Shown here piece by piece: positions 7,449 through 14,848 of a DNA stretch of 26,221 bases. The translations under genes and the position numbers were made by a program. The stretch comes from Gammaproteobacteria bacterium (GTDB taxonomy: Bacteria; Pseudomonadota; Gammaproteobacteria; Immundisolibacterales; Immundisolibacteraceae). Each line of letters begins with the position of its first letter. The first letter of the stretch is position 1. The stretch spans positions 1 to 26,221 of the forward strand of contig QNFC01000005.1 of the NCBI GenBank assembly GCA_003645395.1. Reading direction: 5' to 3'. Under the pieces are notes generated by a model. That model made no database searches and was not told the DNA's origin. It saw nothing but the letters and a program-made list of their open reading frames with translations.

Positions 7449-7868
7449 ATGTTTGATATAGAAACGAGTCAAGGTTGGCCCATGCCGGTGCTCGACGACC
7501 TGAACCGCCCACTGTTTGAGGGCATGAAGGAAGGCAAGGTGATGGTGCAAAAATGTGCTGACTGCAATACCTGGCTAGCACCCAGCGCCTTTATTTGCGA
7601 AGCCTGCGGGTCTGAAAATGTGCCCTGGGTTGAGGTCTCTGGTAAAGGGGAGCTCTATACCTACGTGGTCTATCACCGTGCCTACGCGCCCGAGTTTGAA
7701 TCCATGGTGCCCTATAACGTGGCACTGATTGAACTCGAAGAAGGGCCGCGACTGCTGGCCAACATCGTTGGAATTGCTAACGAAGACCTACAGATCGGCA
7801 TGGCGTTAAAACCGGTGTTTCAGGAAGTGGCTGAAGGGCTGCCGTTGCTGCGTTTCGAGCCGGCTTAA
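7449..7868 (+). CDS. DUF35/OB-fold zinc-ribbon acyl-CoA-associated protein (ChsH2-type partner)
   Basis: A 139-aa protein with an N-terminal rubredoxin-like zinc ribbon, C36-xx-C39 and C50-xx-C53, followed by an OB-fold domain (about 62-130) typical of DUF35 proteins. These proteins form complexes with thiolase-fold enzymes, as in HMG-CoA synthase/thiolase assemblies and Ltp2-ChsH2 aldolases. The gene begins 15 bp after the thiolase-fold stop, with GGGAGAGGA before its ATG, so the two are co-translated. It probably stabilises the upstream enzyme and helps bind the CoA substrate. The zinc ribbon is complete. Confidence 0.88.
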   Translation: MFDIETSQGWPMPVLDDLNRPLFEGMKEGKVMVQKCADCNTWLAPSAFICEACGSENVPWVEVSGKGELYTYVVYHRAYAPEFESMVPYNVALIELEEGPRLLANIVGIANEDLQIGMALKPVFQEVAEGLPLLRFEPA

Positions 7869-7929
7869 GTCAGGCAAGGCGCGCTTGCCAACCTTTGGTT
7901 GTCATTTAGGGTGGTGGAATAAAACCAAA

Positions 7930-7959
7930 GATAAACCGGCACTCAGGTGCCGGTTTATC
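7930..7959 (+). terminator. perfect hairpin, probable terminator or attenuator before the acyl-CoA synthetase
   Basis: GATAAACCGGCAC and its exact complement flank TCAG, a 13-bp stem. The AAACC/GGTTT ends plus the downstream TGTTTAT make a moderate T-rich tail. A shorter GGCAAG/CTTGCC hairpin sits at 7873-7889. The stem ends 18 bases before the next ATG, so it could affect translation as well as termination. Confidence 0.55.
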
Positions 7960-7977
7960 TGTTTATAAAGAGCAAAA

Positions 7978-9558
7978 ATGGCCCAGTTAACCCGTGATTT
8001 GATTCGCCAATGTGCGACCAGTTATCCCAATAAAATTGCCTATTGGGACGGCGACCGCAGCGCCACCTGGCCGCAGATGCACGACCGCTCCGATCGGTTT
8101 GCGGCGGCCATGCAGGGATTGGGGATTGGTAAGGGGGATGCGGTGGCTATTCTGTCCCACGAGCATCTTGAGGTGTACGAACACTGGTTTGCCTGCGCCA
8201 AAATTGGTGCGCTCAGAACCGGGATTAACTGGCGGTTTGCCGCCCGTGAAATGCTTCATGTGATTGAGGATGCCGGCGCGAAGCTGGTGCTGATTCAGGC
8301 CAACTGCGTCGCGCTGTTGGCGGACCATATTGAACAACTAACCGCCGCTGGGGTGCTGCTAGTGGGCTACGGCGGCAACCATGACCTTGCCTATGATTAT
8401 GAGACGCTGATCAGTGCTGATGATCAGGCGCCGCAGTTGCCCGAGCTGGCCGCCGATGACCTGGTTTGTTACAGCTACACCTCCGGCACCACAGGGATGC
8501 CTAAAGGAGTCATGCTCACCCAGCAGGGCATGCACTCGGCGATTATTAACACGGTGCTTAGCATCGGGCTGCGGTTTGAGGATGTCTGGTTTCCGCCCAC
8601 TGCCTCTGCCTGGATCACGTTTGTGCTGGGTTCAATGAACCTGGCTAACGGCATGACCGTGATCTTACCCAACGGTGATTTTGAATCGCATAAATATCTC
8701 GAGTTTATTGGTCGCTACCAGGTCACCAGTACCATTGTAGTGCCAACGATGCTGCAACGACTGCTACAGGATTACGAGGCCGGTGATTACGATATTTCAT
8801 CCATGCGGCTGGTGACTTACGGCTCCTCCCCGGCGCGGGCCAGCCTGATTCGCAAAACGATGGAACTGTTTGGCTGCGAGCTGATGCAGCTGTACGGATT
8901 AACTGAGACCACCGGCGGCTGGGTCAGCTATTTGCGCCACGCTGACCATCTGCGCGGGCTGGATGAAAAACCCGAGCTGCTTACCTCCTGTGGTCAGGCC
9001 GGGCTGCACATGGAAATTACGATTCGTAATAGTGACGGCGAAATTTTGCCTGCCAATGAAGTCGGTGAGGTGTGGATGCGTGCTGATACCAACATGGTTG
9101 GTTACCTGCACCTGCCAGAACTCACCGCTGAGGTTCTGCACGACGGTTGGCTCTCTACCCACGACCTGGGCAGGCTCGACGACGAGGGCTATCTCTATCT
9201 CACCGATCGTAAAAATTATCTGATCATTACCGGTGCGGCAAACGTTTACCCCAGCGTGATCGAAAGTGCGCTATCGGAGCAGTCGGCCGTTCGCGAAGTG
9301 GCAGTGTTCGGAGTGCCTCACCCTGAATGGGGTGAAGCGGTGGTGGCAGCTGTTGCCTTGCAAGACGGACAGGTGGCAACAGCCGATGAGCTGATCGAGT
9401 TTTGTCGCGATAAAGTGGCTAAATGGGAGGTGCCCAAGTTCGTTGAAATAGTCGATGAACTGCCCAAGGGCCCGACCGGCAAAGTGCTGAAAAAAGTGCT
9501 GCAACAACGCTATCGAACCGAGGAGGGGCTACTACCGTGGGAGATCGAAAACGACTAA
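7978..9558 (+). CDS. acyl-CoA synthetase (AMP-forming), first copy
   Basis: A 526-aa adenylate-forming ligase that activates a carboxylic acid with ATP and joins it to CoA. The P-loop-like A3 motif is YTSGTTGMPKG (about 166-176), followed by YGLTETTGGW (A5), STHDLGRLDDEGYLYLTDRKNYLI (A7/A8 region) and the C-terminal catalytic lysine in PTGKVLKK. The N-terminal ANL-fold domain and small C-terminal domain are both complete. It is a close paralogue of the ligase at 19376-20947, with long shared stretches such as EHWFACxKIGAxRTGINWR. Different residues around the middle of the protein, for example PPTASAWITF against PGTTPGVPIL, suggest different acids. The ribosome site before the ATG is weak (AAAGAG). 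The substrate is unknown; an aromatic, terpenoid or side-chain acid fits the context. Confidence 0.9.
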   Translation: MAQLTRDLIRQCATSYPNKIAYWDGDRSATWPQMHDRSDRFAAAMQGLGIGKGDAVAILSHEHLEVYEHWFACAKIGALRTGINWRFAAREMLHVIEDAGAKLVLIQANCVALLADHIEQLTAAGVLLVGYGGNHDLAYDYETLISADDQAPQLPELAADDLVCYSYTSGTTGMPKGVMLTQQGMHSAIINTVLSIGLRFEDVWFPPTASAWITFVLGSMNLANGMTVILPNGDFESHKYLEFIGRYQVTSTIVVPTMLQRLLQDYEAGDYDISSMRLVTYGSSPARASLIRKTMELFGCELMQLYGLTETTGGWVSYLRHADHLRGLDEKPELLTSCGQAGLHMEITIRNSDGEILPANEVGEVWMRADTNMVGYLHLPELTAEVLHDGWLSTHDLGRLDDEGYLYLTDRKNYLIITGAANVYPSVIESALSEQSAVREVAVFGVPHPEWGEAVVAAVALQDGQVATADELIEFCRDKVAKWEVPKFVEIVDELPKGPTGKVLKKVLQQRYRTEEGLLPWEIEND

Positions 9559-9685
9559 CATAAGAAGCTATTATCCGTTGATATTGATTGGCGGATAGCT
9601 GCCTGGGAAAAAGCACGTAATTCAAAAAAAATCCCGATAAAGCGGATTACTATTAGTTTGAAAACCATTGCCTGGAGAAAAAGCC

Positions 9686-10903
9686 ATGACCGCACCTGAA
9701 GATCGCCTGGTTATAAAAATTCCGACCCCAGTGCCTGATATGGGTACCGATCCGTTGCCAATTGATCCCTATATTTCGGCGGAGTTTTTTGAAAAAGAAC
9801 GCGAAAAAGTGTTTCGCAAGGCGTGGCTAAATGTCGGCCGTGTCGATGAAATTCCCGAGCCAGGCGATTATCTGGTGAAGCGCCTCGAAGTGATCAACGC
9901 GACCATCATTGTGGTCCGTGGCAAGGATAATCAGGTACGGGCGTTTCATAATATCTGCCCGCATCGCGGCATGCAGGTGACCGAAGCCGGTTGTGAAAAA
10001 GGCCATGCTGAGGGCTTTATCTGCGGCTATCACGCCTGGATATACGACCTAGAAGGCCAGCTTACCCACGTGCCGGGCAAGGAGTATTTTCCTGCCACTG
10101 ACTTCACCGGCCTGCAGCTGCCGCCGGTTACCCTGGATACCTGGAATGGCTTTATTTTCATCAATGACCAGGAAAAACCCAAACTCGGGCTGCAGGAGTA
10201 TCTTGGTGGATTAGGCGATGACCTGGGGGCTTATCCCTTCGATAATTTCAATCACATTGCCCGTTATCGCGCGAAAGTGGCGGTGAACTGGAAAACCTTC
10301 ATCGACGCCTTTCATGAGGCGTATCACGTCGCAGAGGTTCACAAACACACCATTCCAGACGGCTGTAACAGCCCTGATAATCCCAATGCGGTACCGACTT
10401 CGGCTCGTCTTTATCCTCCCCATCATTCGGTGTCAGTGCCGGTTAACACCGCTTATGTACCTAGTCCCGCGGCTGCTCTAGCCTGGAAATTTGGTGCCAG
10501 TTTTGCGCCTGGCGAAGTCGGTGGCCTGCCCGGCATGAACCCAAGTGGTGACGAGGCATGGTGGTTTGATATCAACGTGCTGTTTCCGAACTTCTTCATT
10601 GATGTTGGACCGGGGTGGTATTTCACCTACAACTTCTGGCCGGTGTCGGTAGACGAAACTCACTGGGAAATGAACATTTATCAACTCGAGTCAACCACTG
10701 CAGCGCAGAAAATTGCCCAGGAACACACCAAAGTGTTGCTGCGCGACATTCTTTATGAAGATTTAAGCACGATGGAACAGACCCACGAATCGATGAAATC
10801 CGGACGTCTTAAAGAGATGATTGTCGGTGAAATGGAGGTGGCCGTTCGCCATCAACTCTACCAGGTGCAAAAGTGGGTTGATGGCAAGGGGAGCATGGAA
10901 TGA
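9686..10903 (+). CDS. Rieske non-haem iron oxygenase, orphan alpha subunit
   Basis: A 405-aa Rieske oxygenase; the ATG at 9686 follows GGAGA, better than the TTG at 9668. The Rieske ligands are C91-x-H93 (CPHRG) and C113-xx-H116 (CGYHAW), with 19 residues between H93 and C113, two longer than in the other two copies. The mononuclear site is D207-xx-H210-x3-H214 (DAFHEAYH), the short-spacing form, unlike the x4 spacing of the other two. It has no beta subunit gene; instead its stop overlaps the start of a 107-aa unknown gene. It may be an alpha-only oxygenase or use that small protein. It is clearly not a recent duplicate of the other alpha subunits. Ring hydroxylation and demethylation are both possible. 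Confidence 0.9.
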   Translation: MTAPEDRLVIKIPTPVPDMGTDPLPIDPYISAEFFEKEREKVFRKAWLNVGRVDEIPEPGDYLVKRLEVINATIIVVRGKDNQVRAFHNICPHRGMQVTEAGCEKGHAEGFICGYHAWIYDLEGQLTHVPGKEYFPATDFTGLQLPPVTLDTWNGFIFINDQEKPKLGLQEYLGGLGDDLGAYPFDNFNHIARYRAKVAVNWKTFIDAFHEAYHVAEVHKHTIPDGCNSPDNPNAVPTSARLYPPHHSVSVPVNTAYVPSPAAALAWKFGASFAPGEVGGLPGMNPSGDEAWWFDINVLFPNFFIDVGPGWYFTYNFWPVSVDETHWEMNIYQLESTTAAQKIAQEHTKVLLRDILYEDLSTMEQTHESMKSGRLKEMIVGEMEVAVRHQLYQVQKWVDGKGSME

Positions 10904-11223
10904 GTGCGCGTCTACCAGAGCAGTTCGCCAGCCTTGAAGGCTTTCTCGATCAATGGGACCTGCCCACCGAGCGCGCGCGTCACACCACTCGATTGACTAG
11001 TCCTATCGAGGATTCGCAAGCACTTTACGACGCGTTGTTACCTTGCATCGAACCGATAGCCGAGTTCTTTGGTGACCGTGATCTTGCCGGCTTTTCAGCG
11101 GCAGAGCAGAGTTTGTTAAACCTCTCTTTGTCGTTTATGGAGGTGTCACTAACGGTTGAGGCGTTAAAGTCGCCCACCGTACCAGGCGGTTTTGCCTACG
11201 AGCGATTCGAGGTTTTGTTTTAA
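10900..11223 (+). CDS. unknown 107-aa protein coupled to the orphan Rieske oxygenase
   Basis: I do not recognise this protein. Its ATG overlaps the stop of the Rieske alpha gene by four bases (ATGA), which implies translational coupling and probably a shared function. It is acidic and mostly helical in appearance, without signal peptide, transmembrane segment, or cysteine cluster (a single Cys, in LPCIEP). It does not look like a Rieske beta subunit, being much shorter and lacking the YWVP motif, nor like a ferredoxin. A small accessory or stabilising subunit is a reasonable guess. A REP-like hairpin follows 10 bp after the stop. Confidence 0.75.
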   Translation: MSARLPEQFASLEGFLDQWDLPTERARHTTRLTSPIEDSQALYDALLPCIEPIAEFFGDRDLAGFSAAEQSLLNLSLSFMEVSLTVEALKSPTVPGGFAYERFEVLF

Positions 11224-11232
11224 TTAGTTAAT

Positions 11233-11270
11233 GTAGGAGCGACTTCAGTTACGACTGAAGTCGCTCCTAC
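11233..11270. repeat. REP-like palindrome (GTAGGAGCGACTTC type)
   Basis: GTAGGAGCGACTTCAGT and its exact complement flank TACG, forming a perfect 17-bp stem. The GTAGGAGCG...CGCTCCTAC core resembles the repetitive extragenic palindromes common in Pseudomonas and relatives. It sits 10 bp after the 107-aa gene and 79 bp before the next gene. It may protect the 3' end of the mRNA or serve as a gyrase, IHF or RAYT target. Confidence 0.7.
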
Positions 11271-11348
11271 GGGAATACTTGAAATTTCCCGGCAAGGTGG
11301 GCCTTGTGGGGGTTATCTACCAATCAGTCAACTTAAAGGAGTATTACC

Positions 11349-12344
11349 GTGTCGCATACCACTCAGGCATATCGGGTTCATCAGGATGATGATCGAAAAA
11401 TTTCATCCAGTTTTGATGAAATGGTTCTGGAAAGCCCTGTCGCCGGCGAAGTGCTGGTGAAAGTTGCCTATTCTTCGGTGAATTACAAAGACGCGCTGGC
11501 CTGTACTGGTGCCGGTAAAATTGTGCGGGGATTTCCCCGTGTAGCTGGCATTGACCTGGCCGGTACCGTGGTTGAGAGCGGCGATGATCGCTATGCGGCC
11601 GGTGATGAAGTTGTGCTTACCGGCTATAGCCATGGCGAGTCTCTTGACGGTGGTTATACTCAGCTGGCGAAAGTGAGTGCAGATTATCTTGTACCGCTGC
11701 CGGCGGGCATTAGCCTGCTCGAAGCCATGTCTCTGGGCACCGCTGGTTTCACCGCTGCCCTGAGTGTGCATCGTTTGCAGCAGGTAGATATCAAGCCGGA
11801 TGGTGGGCCGATTCTGGTCACTGGTGCCACCGGTGGTGTGGGTTCTATTGCGATTGATCTGCTTGCGGGGCAGGGCTACGAAGTGGCTGCCTTCACCGGC
11901 AAGGTTGATCAGACCGATTACCTGAAATCACTCGGTGCCAGCCAGGTCGTTAATCGCCATGAATTAGAACTCGGATCGCGACCATTAGAAAAAGGTCTCT
12001 GGGGCGGAGCCGTCGATACCGTTGGTGATGAAACATTGGCCTGGTTGACCCGAACGGTTAATCCATGGGGTGCCATCGCCAGTTGTGGTCTTGCAGGCGG
12101 TATTACGCTCAATACGACGGTGATGCCGTTTATTATCCGTGGAATAACGCTACTGGGTATCGATTCGGTACTCTGCCCGATGCCGATTCGTGAACAGGTT
12201 TGGGCACGGCTCGCAGGGGACCTGAAACCCAGAAACCTTGAGACGATTGCTAATGTTGTCGATTTCGAGCAGCTGCCTGCACAGTTTGACCAGTTCCTAA
12301 AAGGCACCATTAAGGGGCGAATTGTGGTGAAAATTGGCGACTGA
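11349..12344 (+). CDS. acuI: AcuI/YhdH-type NADPH-dependent acrylyl-CoA reductase family oxidoreductase
   Basis: A 331-aa medium-chain reductase without structural zinc ligands. YhdH/AcuI proteins reduce acryloyl-CoA to propionyl-CoA with NADPH. Visible signatures are NYKD (45-48), PRVAGIDLAG (63-72) and the glycine-rich nucleotide loop VTGATGGVGSIA (157-168). The GTG start at 11349 lies seven bases after AAGGAG. In this neighbourhood it may detoxify acrylyl-CoA or another 2-enoyl-CoA formed in side-chain breakdown, or reduce a quinone. The gene is a single unit between a REP-like hairpin and a bidirectional terminator. Family assignment is firm, the exact substrate is inferred. Confidence 0.85.
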   Translation: MSHTTQAYRVHQDDDRKISSSFDEMVLESPVAGEVLVKVAYSSVNYKDALACTGAGKIVRGFPRVAGIDLAGTVVESGDDRYAAGDEVVLTGYSHGESLDGGYTQLAKVSADYLVPLPAGISLLEAMSLGTAGFTAALSVHRLQQVDIKPDGGPILVTGATGGVGSIAIDLLAGQGYEVAAFTGKVDQTDYLKSLGASQVVNRHELELGSRPLEKGLWGGAVDTVGDETLAWLTRTVNPWGAIASCGLAGGITLNTTVMPFIIRGITLLGIDSVLCPMPIREQVWARLAGDLKPRNLETIANVVDFEQLPAQFDQFLKGTIKGRIVVKIGD

Positions 12345-12375
12345 TGGTCAATTATCTCTATGTTAGAAACGTAAC

Positions 12376-12405
12376 AAAAACCCCCGCAATTTGCGGGGTT
12401 TTTTT
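12376..12405. terminator. bidirectional intrinsic terminator between convergent genes
   Basis: CCCCGC (12382-12387) and GCGGGG (12393-12398) flank AATTT. AAAAA lies on the left and seven T on the right, so a U-tract is available in both directions. It separates the acuI-like gene from the glycine-rich gene. Confidence 0.85.
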
Positions 12406-12432
12406 GTTTGGGGCGTTGATGAGGGAAGTAGC

Positions 12433-13260
12433 CTAGGTTGGTGGCACGACGGTGAGAATACGAAATCGACCGTCTGTTCCTGATCCACCTTGGTTACCGC
12501 TATTACCCATCTGGCCTTTGTCGCCGCCTTTGCGGGTAACGGTGATACCGCCGGGGCGCTTTTCAAACTTGAGTTTACCTCCGGTACCGCCGGAGCCACC
12601 CACGCCACCTATCCCGCCAACCCCACCGGTTGATTTCAGGATCAGTCCCTCCCCATAGTTGGTGATGGGCACCGTCGCCGTCGAATTGGTGAGCCAGTAA
12701 CTGAAGGTAATATCACCGCCCTGGCCGCCGCTGCCGCCATCGCCACCCCGGCCACCTTCGCCGCCATCGCCGGCGTTACAGCCTCTCGCCTTGCCGCCGT
12801 TGCTGCCATTACCCCCAAGACCACCCACTCCGCCGTTGCCGCCGGTGGAGTTGATCTCCAGGTGGTTAAACTGGGCAATCCCAAACGTTGCGTGAATGGT
12901 GGTACCGGATTGACCACTGCCGCCGTGCGTTCCAGTGCCACCGGAGTCACCGGATTTGCAGGTTTCGGCAGTGCCAGACGCTGATGACCCGTCGCCGCCA
13001 ATAGCACCACTGGCTCCTTTCGCGGAGATATAAGATTTTCCAATCAGCGTGGCGCTGTTTACGTGGATGATCCACTCTAGCGCACCGGCTGGCGCGACGA
13101 GTTTTGCGCCATCTTCCATCACCAGTCGGTCGAGGTGGAGATCACTGCGGGCCTGATAAACCTGACCGGCACCGATTACCAGTTCTGTCGCCATTGCGGG
13201 GGAAAGCACTAACGTGGCCGAGATCGCCGATAGCGACAATAAAGATAGTTTTGACAACAA
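12433..13260 (-). CDS. secreted glycine-rich protein
   Basis: A 275-aa protein starting at TTG (13260, or the adjacent TTG at 13257), both just after AAGGA. It has a classic signal peptide (MLSKLSLLSLSAISATLVLS, cleaved near PAMA/TEL). A beta-rich segment follows (about 25-80), then long runs of GGxGG and GGxG repeats (about 84-185 and 207-265) interrupted by one non-repetitive block. Two cysteines (ETCKSGD and ARGCNAGD) could form a disulphide. The repeats resemble those in extracellular structural or adhesive glycine-rich proteins; they are not strict collagen G-x-y triplets. It is the last gene of the leftward Rieske/esterase operon, 76 bp after the esterase, although a hairpin between may separate them. 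Function unknown: surface coat, substrate contact or unrelated. Confidence 0.75.
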   Translation of the reverse strand: MLSKLSLLSLSAISATLVLSPAMATELVIGAGQVYQARSDLHLDRLVMEDGAKLVAPAGALEWIIHVNSATLIGKSYISAKGASGAIGGDGSSASGTAETCKSGDSGGTGTHGGSGQSGTTIHATFGIAQFNHLEINSTGGNGGVGGLGGNGSNGGKARGCNAGDGGEGGRGGDGGSGGQGGDITFSYWLTNSTATVPITNYGEGLILKSTGGVGGIGGVGGSGGTGGKLKFEKRPGGITVTRKGGDKGQMGNSGNQGGSGTDGRFRILTVVPPT

Positions 13261-13280
13261 GATTCCTTGATTTATATACG

Positions 13281-13325
13281 GATAAAACAGAGGCGCGCTG
13301 GTTGCGCCACGTGAATTTGCCTCTG
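13281..13325 (-). terminator. possible weak terminator between esterase and glycine-rich gene
   Basis: CAGAGGC (13288-13294) and GCCTCTG (13319-13325) pair around an alternative GGCGC/GCGCC inner stem. Read on the minus strand, the structure is followed by TGTTTTATC. It may reduce read-through from the esterase into the glycine-rich gene. Confidence 0.35.
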
Positions 13326-13336
13326 GAAGCTGGTAG

Positions 13337-14299
13337 TCAGGCGAAGAACTTTTTCAGTGCCGCGCCGGCATCTTTTCTTGCCTGCATTCCAACGTCAATG
13401 ATGCCAGCCATTGAGACAAACCCGTGAACCATACCGTCGTAGCTGGTGTGCTCAACGTGCACACCAGCGTTGATCAGGTCCTGGGCGTAGGCTTCGCCCT
13501 CATCACAGAGCACGTCGGCTTCAGCTGTCATTACGATGGTAGGTGGCAGACCAGAGAATTCACCCGCATAGATGGGTGATACGTGCGGGTCCTTCGCATC
13601 CTGGTCGGGCCCAAGGTAGAGATCCCTGAACCATTCCATGCCGCTAAGGGTCAAGCCATAGTCATTGCCAAATTTCAGGTGCGAATCGCGGTCCATTCGA
13701 GCGATATCAACTACCGGGTAAATGAGTAACTGCGCAGCTAATTCTGGGCCGCCCTGGTTGCGGGCCATATTGGTCACAACTGCCGCCAGGTTACCGCCAG
13801 CGCTATCGCCGCCTACGGCGATGCGCTCGCTATCGGCGCCAATGCTGGTGCTATTTTCAGCTACCCAGAGCAGGGCAGCCCAGGCGTCGTCCACCGCTGC
13901 CGGGTATCGGTGCTCGGGGGCAAGTCGGTAGTCAACCGAGACGACAATGCATTCGCCTTCTGCGGCGAGCGAACGGCAGACATCGTCATGGGTATCGAGA
14001 TCACAAATCACCCAGCCGCCACCGTGATAGAAAACCAGCACCGGTAACAGACCCTCAGAGTCAGTAATTGGCCGGTAGATGCGCACGGGAATGTCAGTTT
14101 CGTCGCCTGGTATTTGTCGTTCTTCAACCCTTGACATCTCTGCCGGTGGCGCAGCGGTCATTTTAGATTGTTCGCTGAATGCCTTGCGCAGGACCACGGG
14201 CTCCATTGATTCGAGAGGCGGGGCGCCGGCAGCGGCCTGCATTTGTAACAGCATGGCGACCTGGGGGTCGAGAGTAATGTCGGTACTGGAATCGGCCAT
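13337..14299 (-). CDS. HSL-family (family IV) alpha/beta-hydrolase esterase
   Basis: A 320-aa carboxylesterase of the hormone-sensitive-lipase group. The oxyanion-hole motif HGGGW is at 92-96, the nucleophile S166 is in GDSAGG (164-169), and the acid and base are D262 (AEADVLCDEG) and H292 (GMVHGF). There is no signal peptide, so it acts in the cytoplasm. The ATG at 14299 follows GGAG at seven bases. It lies 21 bp after the Rieske beta gene in the leftward operon. It probably hydrolyses an ester or lactone-like form of the operon's substrate or an ester intermediate. Confidence 0.9.
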   Translation of the reverse strand: MADSSTDITLDPQVAMLLQMQAAAGAPPLESMEPVVLRKAFSEQSKMTAAPPAEMSRVEERQIPGDETDIPVRIYRPITDSEGLLPVLVFYHGGGWVICDLDTHDDVCRSLAAEGECIVVSVDYRLAPEHRYPAAVDDAWAALLWVAENSTSIGADSERIAVGGDSAGGNLAAVVTNMARNQGGPELAAQLLIYPVVDIARMDRDSHLKFGNDYGLTLSGMEWFRDLYLGPDQDAKDPHVSPIYAGEFSGLPPTIVMTAEADVLCDEGEAYAQDLINAGVHVEHTSYDGMVHGFVSMAGIIDVGMQARKDAGAALKKFFA

Positions 14300-14320
14300 C
14301 TAGAATCTCCGGCGGGGTGG

Positions 14321-14794
14321 TTAAACGATGAAACTGAGGTTGTTGATGTAATCGTCGTTGTCGATGAGCAGCACTTTTTTCTGCGCCATTAGCAGGTTGT
14401 TTTCCTGCTCGACGAGGGTATGAATGCTCTTACCGGCAAAGATGTTCTGCCGGTGATGACGTGACTCGGCGAGGATGAAATTAGAGCTGACCTCCACAAC
14501 ACCTGCACCCTTATCGTTGATAACGATATTGCTAAGCACTCGACGCAACCGGGAGCGCGGAATTTGAGAATGAGCAGCTGGGCTTTGCAGGCGGGCGATA
14601 CGGTTTTCCAGCGCGACCCGATCATCATAAATGAGCGATACCTGGCGGGCAGGGTCAATGTCGTCGTCGTTACAGGGCACCCAATAGAGCAGCTCACTGC
14701 TCCAGAGTGCCAGCCATTCATCAAACCGATGTTCATCCATCAGGTCGGCTTCAAGGTAGAGAAATTTCGTCACGTGATCGGTAAGGTTGTCCAT
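14321..14794 (-). CDS. Rieske ring-hydroxylating dioxygenase, beta subunit (second copy)
   Basis: A 157-aa beta subunit with the family opening (TKFLYLEADLMDEHRFDEWLAL, LLYWVPCNDDDIDP) and the ending INNLSFIV. It starts at ATG 14794 after AAGGAA and lies 54 bp downstream of its alpha gene. It resembles the beta protein at 5658-6149 in layout, which supports duplication of an alpha-beta pair followed by divergence. It carries no metal site and is expected to be structural. Confidence 0.92.
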   Translation of the reverse strand: MDNLTDHVTKFLYLEADLMDEHRFDEWLALWSSELLYWVPCNDDDIDPARQVSLIYDDRVALENRIARLQSPAAHSQIPRSRLRRVLSNIVINDKGAGVVEVSSNFILAESRHHRQNIFAGKSIHTLVEQENNLLMAQKKVLLIDNDDYINNLSFIV

Positions 14795-14848
14795 TACAGT
14801 GTTCCTTGCAAGGGGGGGTAAGGTAAGAGGAGGAGGTGGGTCAGCTAG

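Noticed and set aside
9565..9601. bulged stem AGCTATTATCCG / CGGATAGCT after the first acyl-CoA synthetase
   Set aside because: It has a bulge and long loop and no T-run, so it is too weak to call a terminator or operator.
12452..13043. open frames opposite or out of phase with the glycine-rich gene
   Set aside because: They are proline-, alanine- or arginine-rich shadows caused by the GGC/GCC repeats; only the minus frame with a signal peptide is protein-like.
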